Shown: one piece after another, positions 30,913-41,122 of the stretch
Layout: each line of letters starts with the position of its first letter
How positions within the stretch are numbered: the first letter of the stretch is position 1
Assembly (NCBI GenBank): GCA_964229545.1
Contig: CAXRDP010000004.1
Coordinates: 1 to 44,394, forward strand
Source: UBA724 sp964229545
GTDB lineage: Bacteria; Bacteroidota; Bacteroidia; Flavobacteriales; Flavobacteriaceae
Direction of reading: 5' to 3'
DNA length: 44,394 bases
Translations under genes and position numbers: made by a program
The notes under the pieces: generated by a model
What the model saw: the letters and a program-made list of their open reading frames with translations, nothing else
Database searches by the model: none
What the model was told of the DNA's origin: nothing

Positions 30913-30943
30913 TACAAATATTTTAAAATAACAATTGTTGTCT

Positions 30944-33900
30944 ATGTCAACACATCCTGAAAGAATCAATTTTTCCTCGGCCATCAACACACCCGAGTAC
31001 CCCGATTTTCTGGACATCCAAATCAAATCTTTTCAAGACTTTTTTCAACTCGAGACCAAATCCGACGAGCGTGATAACGAAGGCCTCTTTAACACCTTCA
31101 AGGAAAACTTTCCTATTTCCGACACGCGCAATCAGTTTGTACTCGAGTTTTTAGATTACTTTGTAGACCCACCGAGATACTCTATCATTGAGTGTATTGA
31201 GCGTGGGCTTACTTACAGTGTACCACTTAAGGCCAGACTTAAGTTGTACTGTACAGATCCAGAACACGAAGATTTTGAAACCATCGTTCAGGACGTGTTT
31301 TTAGGCACCATTCCCTATATGACGCCGAGTGGTACTTTCGTTATCAACGGAGCAGAGCGTATTGTTGTTTCTCAGTTGCACCGCTCTCCAGGGGTATTCT
31401 TCGGTCAGTCTTTCCACGCCAATGGCACCAAGTTGTATTCGGCTCGTGTAATTCCTTTCAAAGGATCATGGATTGAATTTGCTACGGACATCAACAGCGT
31501 GATGTATGCCTATATCGACCGTAAAAAGAAATTACCAGTCACCACACTATTCCGTGCTATCGGATATGAGCGTGATAAGGATATCTTGGAAATTTTTGAC
31601 CTGGCAGAAGAAGTCAAAGTATCCAAAGCTGGACTCAAAAAAGTAATGGGTAGAAAACTGGCTGCCCGTGTGTTGAATACTTGGTTTGAGGATTTTGTAG
31701 ATGAAGACACAGGTGAGGTGGTTTCTATAGAGCGTAACGAAATTGTACTTGATCGTGACACCATTCTTGAAAAGGAACATATCGATCAGATTGTTGAGGC
31801 CAACACCAAAACCATTTTACTTCACAAAGAGGATTTGGAATCTGCCGACTACGCCATCATTCACAACACCCTTCAAAAAGACCCTACCAACTCTGAAAAA
31901 GAAGCGGTAGAGCACATTTACAGACAATTGCGTAATGCTGAGCCACCCGATGAGGAAACGGCTCGAGGTATTATCGACAAATTGTTCTTCTCTGACCAGC
32001 GATACAACCTTGGTGAGGTAGGACGCTATAGGATGAACAAAAAACTGGGTCTCGATATCGAGATGGACAAACAAGTCCTGACCAAAGACGATATTATTAC
32101 CATCATAAAGTATTTGATTGAATTGATCAACTCCAAAGCAGAGATTGATGACATCGACCACCTTTCTAACCGTCGTGTACGTACAGTAGGTGAGCAGTTG
32201 TCTTCTCAGTTTGGTGTAGGACTTTCTCGTATGGCGCGTACCATTCGTGAGCGTATGAACGTACGTGACAATGAAGTCTTTACGCCCATCGATTTGATCA
32301 ACGCAAAGACACTGTCTTCCGTAATTAACTCTTTCTTTGGTACCAACCAGTTGTCACAGTTTATGGATCAGACCAATCCTTTGGCTGAGATTACCCATAA
32401 ACGCCGACTTTCTGCTTTGGGTCCAGGAGGGTTGTCACGGGAACGCGCCGGATTTGAGGTGCGTGACGTACACTATACCCACTACGGAAGAATGTGTCCC
32501 ATTGAAACACCAGAAGGCCCGAACATTGGTTTGATATCTTCTTTGGGTGTGTTTGCCAAAGTCAACAACCTTGGATTTATAGAAACGCCCTACCGAAAAG
32601 TTGAAAATGGCGTTGTAGATTTAAATGACATGACCTATTTGTCTGCTGAGGAGGAAGAAGGCAAACTGATTGCCCAAGCCAATGTTGACAAAGACAAATC
32701 TGGTAAAATTACTATTGATAAAGTCATTGCTCGTTTAGAAGCAGATTACCCTGTGGTAGAGCCAACATCCATCGATTATACCGATGTAGCTCCTAACCAG
32801 ATTGCTTCGATTTCGGCCTCTTTGATTCCTTTCTTGGAGCATGATGATGCAAACCGTGCCTTGATGGGATCCAACATGATGCGTCAGGCCGTACCGCTGC
32901 TGCGTCCTCAGGCCCCTATTGTGGGTACCGGATTGGAGCGTCAGGTAGCTAGAGACTCTCGTGTTCTGATCAATGCAGAAGGTGACGGAGTTGTTACTTA
33001 TGTAGATGCAGATTCTATCAAGATAAAATACAAGACCACGGAAGAAGACAAACTCATAAGCTTTGAATCTGACGAAAAGGTGTATCCCTTGATCAAATTT
33101 AGAAAAACAAACCAAGGTACTACCATCAACCTGAAGCCCATCGTTCGCGTAGGTGACCGAGTTGAAAAAGGTCAGGTATTGTGTGAGGGCTATGCTACCC
33201 AAAACGGAGAGCTAGCACTTGGTCGCAATATGAAAGTGGCCTTCATGCCTTGGAAAGGGTACAACTTTGAGGATGCGATTGTGATTTCTGAAAAAGTGGT
33301 TCGTGAAGATATCTTCACATCTATACACATAGACGAATATGCCCTTGAGGTGCGTGACACCAAGCTCGGTAAGGAGGAGTTGACCAACGATATCCCTAAC
33401 GTGAGCGAAGAAGCCACCAAAGACCTTGATGAAAATGGTATGATTCGAGTGGGAGCTGAAGTCAAATCTGGTGATATTTTGATTGGTAAAATCACTCCAA
33501 AAGGAGAGTCCGATCCCACACCTGAAGAAAAATTGCTCCGCGCAATTTTTGGTGACAAAGCCGGAGATGTCAAAGATGCATCTTTGAAAGCACCCCCATC
33601 ACTTGAGGGTGTTGTGATTGACAAAAAACTCTTTACACGTATCGTTAAAGACAAGCGTCGTCGCTCTCAAGACAAAGAAGATTTGGAAGCCTTAGATTTG
33701 AAATTTGAAACCAAGTTCGAAGAGCTAAAGTCTTTGTTGGTCGAAAAGCTGTTTGCCATCCTCAGTGGCAAAACTTGTCAAGGAGTGTTCAATGATTTGG
33801 GTGAAGAAGTACTGCCAAAGGGCAAGAAATTTACCCTTAAAATGCTCAATTCAGTAGATGACTATGCTCACCTAGTTAGTGGCACATGGACGGTCGATAA

Positions 33901-34750
33901 CAAAATCAACACCATGGTCAACAACCTAATGCACAACTACAAGATCAAAGAAAACGACTTGCAAGGTGCGTTGCGAAGAGAGAAATTCACCATCTCTGTA
34001 GGTGACGAATTGCCTGCTGGAATTCTAAAACTTGCCAAGGTATACATCGCCAAAAAACGCAAGTTAAAAGTGGGAGACAAAATGGCGGGTCGCCACGGAA
34101 ACAAGGGTATTGTTGCCCGTATTGTTCGTGAAGAAGACATGCCTTTCTTGGAAGATGGAACACCTGTTGACATTGTACTCAACCCATTAGGGGTACCATC
34201 TCGGATGAACATCGGGCAGATTTATGAGACCGTATTGGGTTGGGCCGGTCAAAAACTTGACAAAAACTTCTCAACGCCCATCTTTGACGGTGCTTCAAGT
34301 GATGAGGTAGCTTCTCTTATTGAAGAGGCCGGCATCCCGAAGTACGGACATACCTATTTGTATGATGGTGGCACAGGTGAGCGTTTTGACCAACCTGCTA
34401 CCGTCGGTGTGATCTATATGCTTAAGTTGGGTCATATGGTCGACGACAAGATGCACTCACGTTCGATTGGTCCTTACTCGCTCATCACCCAGCAGCCGCT
34501 TGGTGGTAAGGCACAGTTTGGTGGCCAACGATTTGGGGAGATGGAAGTCTGGGCATTAGAAGCCTACGGTGCTTCTAGTACCCTTCAAGAAATACTTACG
34601 GTCAAGTCGGATGACGTGGTCGGACGTGCCAAAACATACGAATCGATTGTGAAGGGAGAAGCCATGCCTAAGCCCGGCTTGCCTGAGTCATTCAACGTAT
34701 TGATGCACGAACTTAAGGGTCTTGGACTCGACATACGACTAGAAGAATAA
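30944..34750 (+). CDS. rpoB: DNA-directed RNA polymerase beta subunit
   Basis: A full-length beta subunit of 1268 residues. The rifampicin-pocket region FFGTNQLSQFMDQTNPLAEITHKRRLSALGPGGLSRERAGFEVR (read in parts) and the C-terminal QPLGGKAQFGGQRFGEMEVWAL are conserved and intact. The open frame allows TTG 30935, but ATG 30944 (MSTHPERINF) matches the flavobacterial N-terminus better. It follows the triple-hairpin gap and precedes rpoC by 21 bases. Confidence 0.98.
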   Translation: MSTHPERINFSSAINTPEYPDFLDIQIKSFQDFFQLETKSDERDNEGLFNTFKENFPISDTRNQFVLEFLDYFVDPPRYSIIECIERGLTYSVPLKARLKLYCTDPEHEDFETIVQDVFLGTIPYMTPSGTFVINGAERIVVSQLHRSPGVFFGQSFHANGTKLYSARVIPFKGSWIEFATDINSVMYAYIDRKKKLPVTTLFRAIGYERDKDILEIFDLAEEVKVSKAGLKKVMGRKLAARVLNTWFEDFVDEDTGEVVSIERNEIVLDRDTILEKEHIDQIVEANTKTILLHKEDLESADYAIIHNTLQKDPTNSEKEAVEHIYRQLRNAEPPDEETARGIIDKLFFSDQRYNLGEVGRYRMNKKLGLDIEMDKQVLTKDDIITIIKYLIELINSKAEIDDIDHLSNRRVRTVGEQLSSQFGVGLSRMARTIRERMNVRDNEVFTPIDLINAKTLSSVINSFFGTNQLSQFMDQTNPLAEITHKRRLSALGPGGLSRERAGFEVRDVHYTHYGRMCPIETPEGPNIGLISSLGVFAKVNNLGFIETPYRKVENGVVDLNDMTYLSAEEEEGKLIAQANVDKDKSGKITIDKVIARLEADYPVVEPTSIDYTDVAPNQIASISASLIPFLEHDDANRALMGSNMMRQAVPLLRPQAPIVGTGLERQVARDSRVLINAEGDGVVTYVDADSIKIKYKTTEEDKLISFESDEKVYPLIKFRKTNQGTTINLKPIVRVGDRVEKGQVLCEGYATQNGELALGRNMKVAFMPWKGYNFEDAIVISEKVVREDIFTSIHIDEYALEVRDTKLGKEELTNDIPNVSEEATKDLDENGMIRVGAEVKSGDILIGKITPKGESDPTPEEKLLRAIFGDKAGDVKDASLKAPPSLEGVVIDKKLFTRIVKDKRRRSQDKEDLEALDLKFETKFEELKSLLVEKLFAILSGKTCQGVFNDLGEEVLPKGKKFTLKMLNSVDDYAHLVSGTWTVDNKINTMVNNLMHNYKIKENDLQGALRREKFTISVGDELPAGILKLAKVYIAKKRKLKVGDKMAGRHGNKGIVARIVREEDMPFLEDGTPVDIVLNPLGVPSRMNIGQIYETVLGWAGQKLDKNFSTPIFDGASSDEVASLIEEAGIPKYGHTYLYDGGTGERFDQPATVGVIYMLKLGHMVDDKMHSRSIGPYSLITQQPLGGKAQFGGQRFGEMEVWALEAYGASSTLQEILTVKSDDVVGRAKTYESIVKGEAMPKPGLPESFNVLMHELKGLGLDIRLEE

Positions 34751-34771
34751 TATTATAATCCATTCAGTAAA

Positions 34772-37700
34772 ATGGCTAGATTTAACGACAATCAACAACC
34801 TGTAAGCTTTAACAAAATATCCATTGGATTGGCCTCTCCGGAGTCCATCCTTGCGGCATCACGTGGTGAGGTACTTAAGCCTGAGACCATCAACTACCGC
34901 ACGCACAAACCCGAGCGAGATGGACTGTTTTGTGAGCGAATTTTTGGACCTGTTAAAGATTTTGAATGTGCCTGTGGCAAATACAAACGTATCCGTTATA
35001 AAGGAATTGTATGTGACCGCTGTGGGGTGGAGGTTACTGAAAAGAAAGTGCGCCGCGATCGTGTGGGCCACATCAGCTTGGTGGTTCCAGTAGCACACAT
35101 TTGGTATTTCCGTTCTTTACCTAACAAAATCGGATACCTTCTTGGATTGCCATCCAAAAAGCTCGATATGATTATCTATTATGAGCGTTATGTGGTTATC
35201 CAACCGGGTATTGCGACTAATGAAGAAGGTGAGCCGGTTCAAAAAATGGATTTCTTAACGGAGGAAGAGTATTTGAATATTCTCGAAAAAATTCCTGCTG
35301 AAAACCAGTATTTGGAAGACACTGATCCCAATAAGTTTATTGCGAAAATGGGTGCAGAGTGTTTGATCGAGTTGTTGAGTCGCATCGATTTGGATGCCCT
35401 TTCGTACGAGTTGAGAGACAAGGCCAACAACGAAACTTCCAAGCAACGTAAAACAGAAGCCCTGAAGCGTCTTCAGGTGGTTGAAGCCCTGCGCGAAGCC
35501 AACCAAAACCGTGAAAACAATCCCGAGTGGATGATCATGAAAGCCATTCCTGTCATCCCACCTGAGTTGCGTCCCTTGGTGCCGCTCGATGGGGGGCGCT
35601 TTGCTACTTCTGATCTGAATGATTTGTATCGTCGTGTGATTATCCGAAACAACCGCCTCAAGCGATTGGTAGAGATTAAAGCACCTGAAGTGATTTTACG
35701 AAACGAAAAGCGTATGTTGCAAGAATCTGTTGATTCGCTATTTGACAACACCCGTAAGTCTTCGGCTGTAAAGACAGACGCCAACCGTCCGTTGAAATCT
35801 CTTTCGGATTCTCTTAAAGGAAAGCAAGGACGATTCCGTCAGAACCTATTGGGTAAGCGTGTGGACTATTCAGCACGTTCTGTAATTGTGGTTGGACCTG
35901 AACTCAAATTGTTTGAGTGTGGGCTGCCCAAAAACATGGCGGCGGAACTTTATAAGCCTTTTATCATCCGTAAGCTCATTGAGCGTGGTATTGTAAAGAC
36001 CGTAAAATCTGCTAAAAAGATTATTGATAAGCGCGAACCTGTAGTCTGGGATATTTTGGAAAACGTACTCAAAGGCCACCCAGTGCTTTTGAACCGCGCC
36101 CCCACACTACACCGCTTGGGTATTCAAGCCTTCCAACCCAAATTGATTGAAGGAAAAGCCATTCAGTTGCATCCATTGGCGTGTACGGCATTTAATGCTG
36201 ACTTCGATGGTGACCAAATGGCGGTTCATCTTCCATTGGGGCCAGAAGCGATATTGGAAGCCCAACTTTTGATGTTGGCTTCTCACAACATTTTGAACCC
36301 GGCCAACGGTTCTCCGATTACGGTTCCCTCACAAGACATGGTATTGGGTCTTTACTATATGACCAAAGCCAGAAAGTCTACCAAAGAGGTGCCTGTTAAA
36401 GGGGAAGGCCTTACTTTCTACAGCGCTGAAGAGGTGACCATCGCTTTCAACGAAGGGCGCGTGGACCTCAATGCTGAAATCAAAGTGCGCACCAAAGACT
36501 TTAACGATGATGGTGAACTCACTTACCAGCTTATTGAAACCACCGTTGGACGTGTATTGTTCAACGAAGTGGTTCCTGAAAAAGCAGGTTATATCAACGA
36601 GGTCTTGACCAAAAAGTCACTTCGTGATATCATTGGTAACATCCTTAAAGCAACTTCTGTTCCTGAAACAGCCGCTTTCTTGGATGAGATCAAAGACATG
36701 GGGTATAGTTTCGCGTTCAAAGGTGGTTTATCCTTTAGCTTGGGAGATATCATTATCCCACCAGAGAAAGATGAGCTTATCGCGAGTGCCAACGAACAAG
36801 TAGACGGCATTATCGCTAACTACAACATGGGGTTAATCACCAACAACGAGCGTTACAACCAGGTCATTGATGTTTGGACTTCTGCCAACGCTACTTTGAC
36901 CGAATTGGCCATGAAGCGTATCCGCGAAGACCAGCAAGGATTTAACTCTGTGTATATGATGTTGGATTCTGGAGCTCGAGGTTCTAAAGAACAGATCCGT
37001 CAGTTGACCGGTATGCGTGGTTTGATGGCCAAGCCCAAAAAATCCAATGCCGGTGGTGGGGAAATTATTGAGAACCCCATCTTGTCCAACTTTAAAGAAG
37101 GACTTTCCATTTTGGAGTACTTTATCTCTACCCACGGCGCACGTAAGGGTCTTGCCGATACGGCACTAAAAACGGCTGATGCTGGATACCTGACCCGTCG
37201 TTTGCACGATGTGGCCCAAGACGTAATCGTTAACACAGAAGACTGTGGTACCTTACGTGGTATTACCGTTGAGGCGTTAAAGAAAAACGAAGAGATCGTT
37301 GAGAAATTGGGAGACCGTATCGAAGGCCGTGTGGCTTTATTTGATGTGATCAACCCCTCTGATGGCAGTGTCATTGTTGAGGGTGGCCAAGAGATTTTGC
37401 ACAACCATGCCAAGCAGATTGAAGCCTCGCCTATTGAGCGTGTGGAAGTTCGCTCTGCCCTCACTTGTGAGGCCAAAAAAGGCATCTGTGCCAAGTGTTA
37501 CGGACGCAACCTTGCGACCGGAAAAATGGTTCAGAAAGGCGAGTCTGTTGGGGTGATTGCAGCGCAGTCGATTGGAGAGCCCGGAACACAGCTTACCTTA
37601 CGTACGTTCCACGTAGGAGGTATTGCAGGTAACATTTCTGAAGAAAACAAATTGGTTGCCAAATTTGATGGTAAAGCCGAATTGGAAGATCTTAAGACGG

Positions 37701-39064
37701 TATCAGGAAAAGACAGTGAAGGTAAGGAAGTGAATATCGTAATCTCTCGAACTACCGAATTGAAGGTGGTCGACAAAAATACAGGTATCACTTTAAGTAA
37801 TAACATCATTCCTTACGGTTCTTTTATCCACATCAAGGATGGTCAGGCCATCAAAAAAGATGATGTGATTTGCCAGTGGGATCCTTACAATGGTGTCATC
37901 ATCTCCGAATTCTCTGGAAAAATCGGTTATGAAAACATTCAGCAAGGGGTTACCTATCAGGTAGAAATCGATGAACAAACCGGTTTCCAAGAAAAGGTAA
38001 TCACCGAGTCAAGAAACAAAAAAGTCATTCCGACTTTGTTGATTCAAGACAAGAAAGGAAACACCCTACAGTCGTACAACCTTCCAGTGGGTGCCCACCT
38101 GATGGTCAATGACGGCGATGCCATTGATGCCGGTAAGATTTTGGTGAAAATCCCACGTAAGTCAGCCAAGTCGGGTGATATCACGGGTGGTTTGCCAAGG
38201 GTTACCGAGTTATTTGAAGCACGCAATCCTTCCAATCCTGCAGTGGTTTCTGAAATCGATGGTGTGGTATCGTTTGGTAAAATCAAACGCGGTAACCGCG
38301 AAATCGTAATCGAATCCAAAACGGGCGAAATCAAAAAGTACTTGGTCAAACTTTCCAACCAGATTTTGGTACAGGAAAACGACTTTGTCAAAGCTGGTAT
38401 GCCACTTTCTGATGGGGCCATTACGCCCAACGATATTTTGGACATCAAAGGACCTTCTGCCGTTCAGCAGTACTTGGTCAATGAGGTTCAAGAAGTGTAC
38501 CGCTTGCAAGGGGTAAAAATCAACGACAAGCACTTTGAAGTAGTCGTCCGTCAGATGATGCGAAAAGTGCGCATTGAAGATTCGGGAGACACCACTTTCC
38601 TAGAAGGTCAGTTGGTTCACAAGATCGACTTTATCGACGAAAACGACGCTTTGTTTGGTAGTAAGGTAGTCACCGAAGTAGGTGATTCTGAAAACCTCAA
38701 AGCCGGCCAGATTGTAACCGCACGCCAGTTGCGCGACGAAAATTCGTTGTTGCGACGTGAGGACAAAGCCTTGGTGGAGGCTCGCGATGCTGTAAACGCA
38801 ACCGCTACGCCTATCCTACAAGGTATCACACGTGCGTCGCTTCAAACCAAGTCGTTTATCTCTGCGGCCTCGTTCCAAGAAACGACCAAAGTTCTCAATG
38901 AAGCTGCCGTTAGTGGTAAGATTGACACCTTGGAGGGACTCAAAGAAAACGTGATTGTAGGACATAAGATTCCTGCAGGAACGGGTAACCGTGACTACAA
39001 TGACATCATCGTAGGTTATACGGATGAGTACGAAGAGCTATTGGCCAAAAAAGAGTTAATCTAG
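34772..39064 (+). CDS. rpoC: DNA-directed RNA polymerase beta' subunit
   Basis: A 1430-residue catalytic subunit. The zinc-binding cysteines of the N-terminal ribbon are Cys66, Cys68, Cys81 and Cys84; the magnesium-binding NADFDGDQM motif lies near 464-472 and the second zinc cluster with CEAKKGICAKCYGRNLA in the C-terminal part. The trigger-loop region GEPGTQLTLRTFHVGG is intact. The start and length are normal. Confidence 0.99.
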   Translation: MARFNDNQQPVSFNKISIGLASPESILAASRGEVLKPETINYRTHKPERDGLFCERIFGPVKDFECACGKYKRIRYKGIVCDRCGVEVTEKKVRRDRVGHISLVVPVAHIWYFRSLPNKIGYLLGLPSKKLDMIIYYERYVVIQPGIATNEEGEPVQKMDFLTEEEYLNILEKIPAENQYLEDTDPNKFIAKMGAECLIELLSRIDLDALSYELRDKANNETSKQRKTEALKRLQVVEALREANQNRENNPEWMIMKAIPVIPPELRPLVPLDGGRFATSDLNDLYRRVIIRNNRLKRLVEIKAPEVILRNEKRMLQESVDSLFDNTRKSSAVKTDANRPLKSLSDSLKGKQGRFRQNLLGKRVDYSARSVIVVGPELKLFECGLPKNMAAELYKPFIIRKLIERGIVKTVKSAKKIIDKREPVVWDILENVLKGHPVLLNRAPTLHRLGIQAFQPKLIEGKAIQLHPLACTAFNADFDGDQMAVHLPLGPEAILEAQLLMLASHNILNPANGSPITVPSQDMVLGLYYMTKARKSTKEVPVKGEGLTFYSAEEVTIAFNEGRVDLNAEIKVRTKDFNDDGELTYQLIETTVGRVLFNEVVPEKAGYINEVLTKKSLRDIIGNILKATSVPETAAFLDEIKDMGYSFAFKGGLSFSLGDIIIPPEKDELIASANEQVDGIIANYNMGLITNNERYNQVIDVWTSANATLTELAMKRIREDQQGFNSVYMMLDSGARGSKEQIRQLTGMRGLMAKPKKSNAGGGEIIENPILSNFKEGLSILEYFISTHGARKGLADTALKTADAGYLTRRLHDVAQDVIVNTEDCGTLRGITVEALKKNEEIVEKLGDRIEGRVALFDVINPSDGSVIVEGGQEILHNHAKQIEASPIERVEVRSALTCEAKKGICAKCYGRNLATGKMVQKGESVGVIAAQSIGEPGTQLTLRTFHVGGIAGNISEENKLVAKFDGKAELEDLKTVSGKDSEGKEVNIVISRTTELKVVDKNTGITLSNNIIPYGSFIHIKDGQAIKKDDVICQWDPYNGVIISEFSGKIGYENIQQGVTYQVEIDEQTGFQEKVITESRNKKVIPTLLIQDKKGNTLQSYNLPVGAHLMVNDGDAIDAGKILVKIPRKSAKSGDITGGLPRVTELFEARNPSNPAVVSEIDGVVSFGKIKRGNREIVIESKTGEIKKYLVKLSNQILVQENDFVKAGMPLSDGAITPNDILDIKGPSAVQQYLVNEVQEVYRLQGVKINDKHFEVVVRQMMRKVRIEDSGDTTFLEGQLVHKIDFIDENDALFGSKVVTEVGDSENLKAGQIVTARQLRDENSLLRREDKALVEARDAVNATATPILQGITRASLQTKSFISAASFQETTKVLNEAAVSGKIDTLEGLKENVIVGHKIPAGTGNRDYNDIIVGYTDEYEELLAKKELI

Positions 39065-39071
39065 ACGTGTT

Positions 39072-39386
39072 ATGAGCGATTCTAAAGCCAAAAAAGAGGG
39101 CAGCATCAACATTGAGTTGGATCCGGACACCGCACAAGGTACCTATTCCAACCTGGCGATCATCAACCACTCGGTCTCCGAGTTTGTGGTCGATTTTATC
39201 AATGTGATGCCCGGCGCTCCCAAGGCCAAAGTACGCTCGCGAATCATACTCACCCCTCAGCATGCCAAACGCTTCCTAAAAGCCCTTGGCGACAACGTCC
39301 AACGTTTTGAAGCCGCACATGGGGAGATCAAAGAATATGACGCTCCGTCCATTCCGCTTAACTTCGGGCCTCCTGGAGAAGCCTAA
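39072..39386 (+). CDS. DUF3467 family protein
   Basis: A 104-residue protein of a family found in Bacteroidota and some other phyla, often straight after rpoC. The core is a compact alpha/beta domain: GTYSNLAIINHSVSEFVVDFINVMPG (in parts) and RIILTPQHAKRFLKALGDNV. Function is unknown. It is seven bases from rpoC and closes the long operon, with an intrinsic terminator just after it. Confidence 0.93.
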   Translation: MSDSKAKKEGSINIELDPDTAQGTYSNLAIINHSVSEFVVDFINVMPGAPKAKVRSRIILTPQHAKRFLKALGDNVQRFEAAHGEIKEYDAPSIPLNFGPPGEA

Positions 39387-39394
39387 CAAAACAA

Positions 39395-39419
39395 AACCCT
39401 CCAAATGGAGGGTTTTTTT
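39395..39419. terminator. bidirectional intrinsic terminator between DUF3467 and prfC
   Basis: AACCCTCC (39395-39402), AAAT, GGAGGGTT (39407-39414) and T7 on the plus strand; on the minus strand the stem is followed by TTTTGTTTTG. It can serve both convergent units, ending the rpoBC operon and prfC. Confidence 0.85.
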
Positions 39420-39444
39420 ATGAGTTGAACTTGATGTTAGGGGT

Positions 39445-41052
39445 TTAGACTCCGGCTTTATCTTTTTGAAACTCCGAAGTAGCGTGGAATTGCAGGGCTT
39501 TGTATTTGTCTTGGGTCATCTGTAGGGAAAAGGCAGAGTCTGCCAAAAAGACCAATTGCCCCTGTTTGTCTTTGGCCAAAAACTTGGCCTTTACGCGGCA
39601 GAATTCTTTAAAGTCGGGGTGTTGGGGGTTGGGGGTCTCTACCCAGCAGGCTTTGTGTACGTTGAGGTTTTCGTAGCTACACTTGGCGCCGTATTCGTGC
39701 TCCAATCGGTATTGGATGACCTCAAACTGCAGGGCCCCTACCGTACCGATGACTTTGCGTCCGTTGAGTTCGAGGGTAAAAAGTTGTGCCACCCCTTCAT
39801 CCATCAGTTGGTCAATCCCTTTGGCCAGTTGTTTGGCTTTCATAGGATCGGCATTGTTGATATAGCGAAAGTGCTCGGGGGAGAAACTGGGAATCCCCGT
39901 AAAGTGCAGTTCTTCTCCAGATGTAAGGGTGTCGCCAATCTTAAAATTGCCCGTATCGTGAAGGCCCACAATATCCCCTGGATAAGAGACCGAGACAATC
40001 TCTTTTTTGTCTGCAAAAAATGCATTCGGGCTGCTAAACTTTAACTTTTTGCCATGGCGCACGTGTAGGTAGGGGGTATTGCGCTCAAAGGTTCCCGACA
40101 CCACCTTGATAAACGCCAATCTGTCGCGGTGCTTGGGGTCCATATTGGCATGGATTTTAAAAACAAATCCGCTAAAGCTGTCTTCGTTGGGTGCTACCAA
40201 ACGTTCGGCACTGTTTTTCGGTCGTGGGGGCGGGGCAATCTCCACAAAACAGTCTAGCAACTCTTGCACCCCAAAATTGTTCAGCGCAGAACCAAAAAAC
40301 ACCGGCTGTTGCTGGCCTGCCAAATAGGCTTCGCTGTCAAAAGCCGGATAGACCTCTGTCACGAGTTCGATTTCCTCTCGCAAGGTCTGTGCGGCTTTGC
40401 CGCCAATATGGGTGCTAAGGGTCGGGTCGTTGATGTCATCAAAATCGATGGCTTCCGCAATACGGGTTTTGTTGGCCTCGTCAAACAGGCGTAGGCGTTT
40501 GTGCCACAGGTTGTAGATGCCCTGAAAGTCATACCCCATCCCGATGGGAAAACTCAAAGGCACTACGGTAAAGCCCAGTTTTTGTTCCACCTCGTCGAGC
40601 AGGTCGAAGGCATCTTTTCCCTCACGATCAAGTTTGTTGATAAACACTATGATAGGAATGTTGCGCATACGGCATACTTCCACCAGTTTTTCGGTCTGTT
40701 CTTCCACCCCTTTGGCCACGTCGATGACCACAATTACACTGTCCACAGCGGTGAGGGTACGGAAGGTATCTTCGGCAAAGTCTTTGTGCCCAGGAGTATC
40801 AAGAATGTTAATTTTTTTGTCACGGTAGTGAAAAGCCAGTACAGAGGTGGCTACCGAAATCCCACGTTGACGCTCGATTTCCATAAAATCGCTGGTTGCA
40901 GATTTTTGAATCTTATTGGACTTTACGGCACCCGCCTCTTGGATGGCCCCGCCAAAAAGCAACAGCTTTTCGGTCAGGGTGGTTTTTCCGGCATCAGGGT
41001 GAGAGATGATACCAAAAGTACGGCGTCGCGCGATTTCAGTTTTTAAATTCAT
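39445..41052 (-). CDS. prfC: peptide chain release factor 3
   Basis: A 535-residue translational GTPase that removes RF1/RF2 from the ribosome after termination. G1 SHPDAGKTT (17-25), QRGISVATSV switch, DTPGHKDFAEDT and NKLDRE are present, and the C-terminal part has GVLQFEV-like and YGAKCSYE segments of RF3 rather than EF-G. It stands alone on the minus strand. A TATTTTTG box lies seven bases before the ATG. Confidence 0.97.
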   Translation of the reverse strand: MNLKTEIARRRTFGIISHPDAGKTTLTEKLLLFGGAIQEAGAVKSNKIQKSATSDFMEIERQRGISVATSVLAFHYRDKKINILDTPGHKDFAEDTFRTLTAVDSVIVVIDVAKGVEEQTEKLVEVCRMRNIPIIVFINKLDREGKDAFDLLDEVEQKLGFTVVPLSFPIGMGYDFQGIYNLWHKRLRLFDEANKTRIAEAIDFDDINDPTLSTHIGGKAAQTLREEIELVTEVYPAFDSEAYLAGQQQPVFFGSALNNFGVQELLDCFVEIAPPPRPKNSAERLVAPNEDSFSGFVFKIHANMDPKHRDRLAFIKVVSGTFERNTPYLHVRHGKKLKFSSPNAFFADKKEIVSVSYPGDIVGLHDTGNFKIGDTLTSGEELHFTGIPSFSPEHFRYINNADPMKAKQLAKGIDQLMDEGVAQLFTLELNGRKVIGTVGALQFEVIQYRLEHEYGAKCSYENLNVHKACWVETPNPQHPDFKEFCRVKAKFLAKDKQGQLVFLADSAFSLQMTQDKYKALQFHATSEFQKDKAGV

Positions 41053-41059
41053 GACGGCG

Positions 41060-41067
41060 CAAAAATA
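41060..41067 (-). promoter_or_regulatory. -7 promoter box of prfC
   Basis: TATTTTTG on the minus strand is followed by seven bases and the prfC ATG, predicting a leader of only two or three bases. The -33 element is not clear. Confidence 0.5.
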
Positions 41068-41110
41068 TCTGCTTTTTTGGGATTATACCCTGTCTGAGCC
41101 ACAATATTTG

Positions 41111-41118
41111 TATTTTTG
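41111..41118 (+). promoter_or_regulatory. -7 promoter box of idi operon (probably leaderless)
   Basis: TATTTTTG is followed by AAAT and the idi ATG at 41123, the same four-base spacing as birA, pyrE, coaD, ddl and pspC. A second near-match, AATATTTG, overlaps just upstream (41103-41110). Confidence 0.55.
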
Positions 41119-41122
41119 AAAT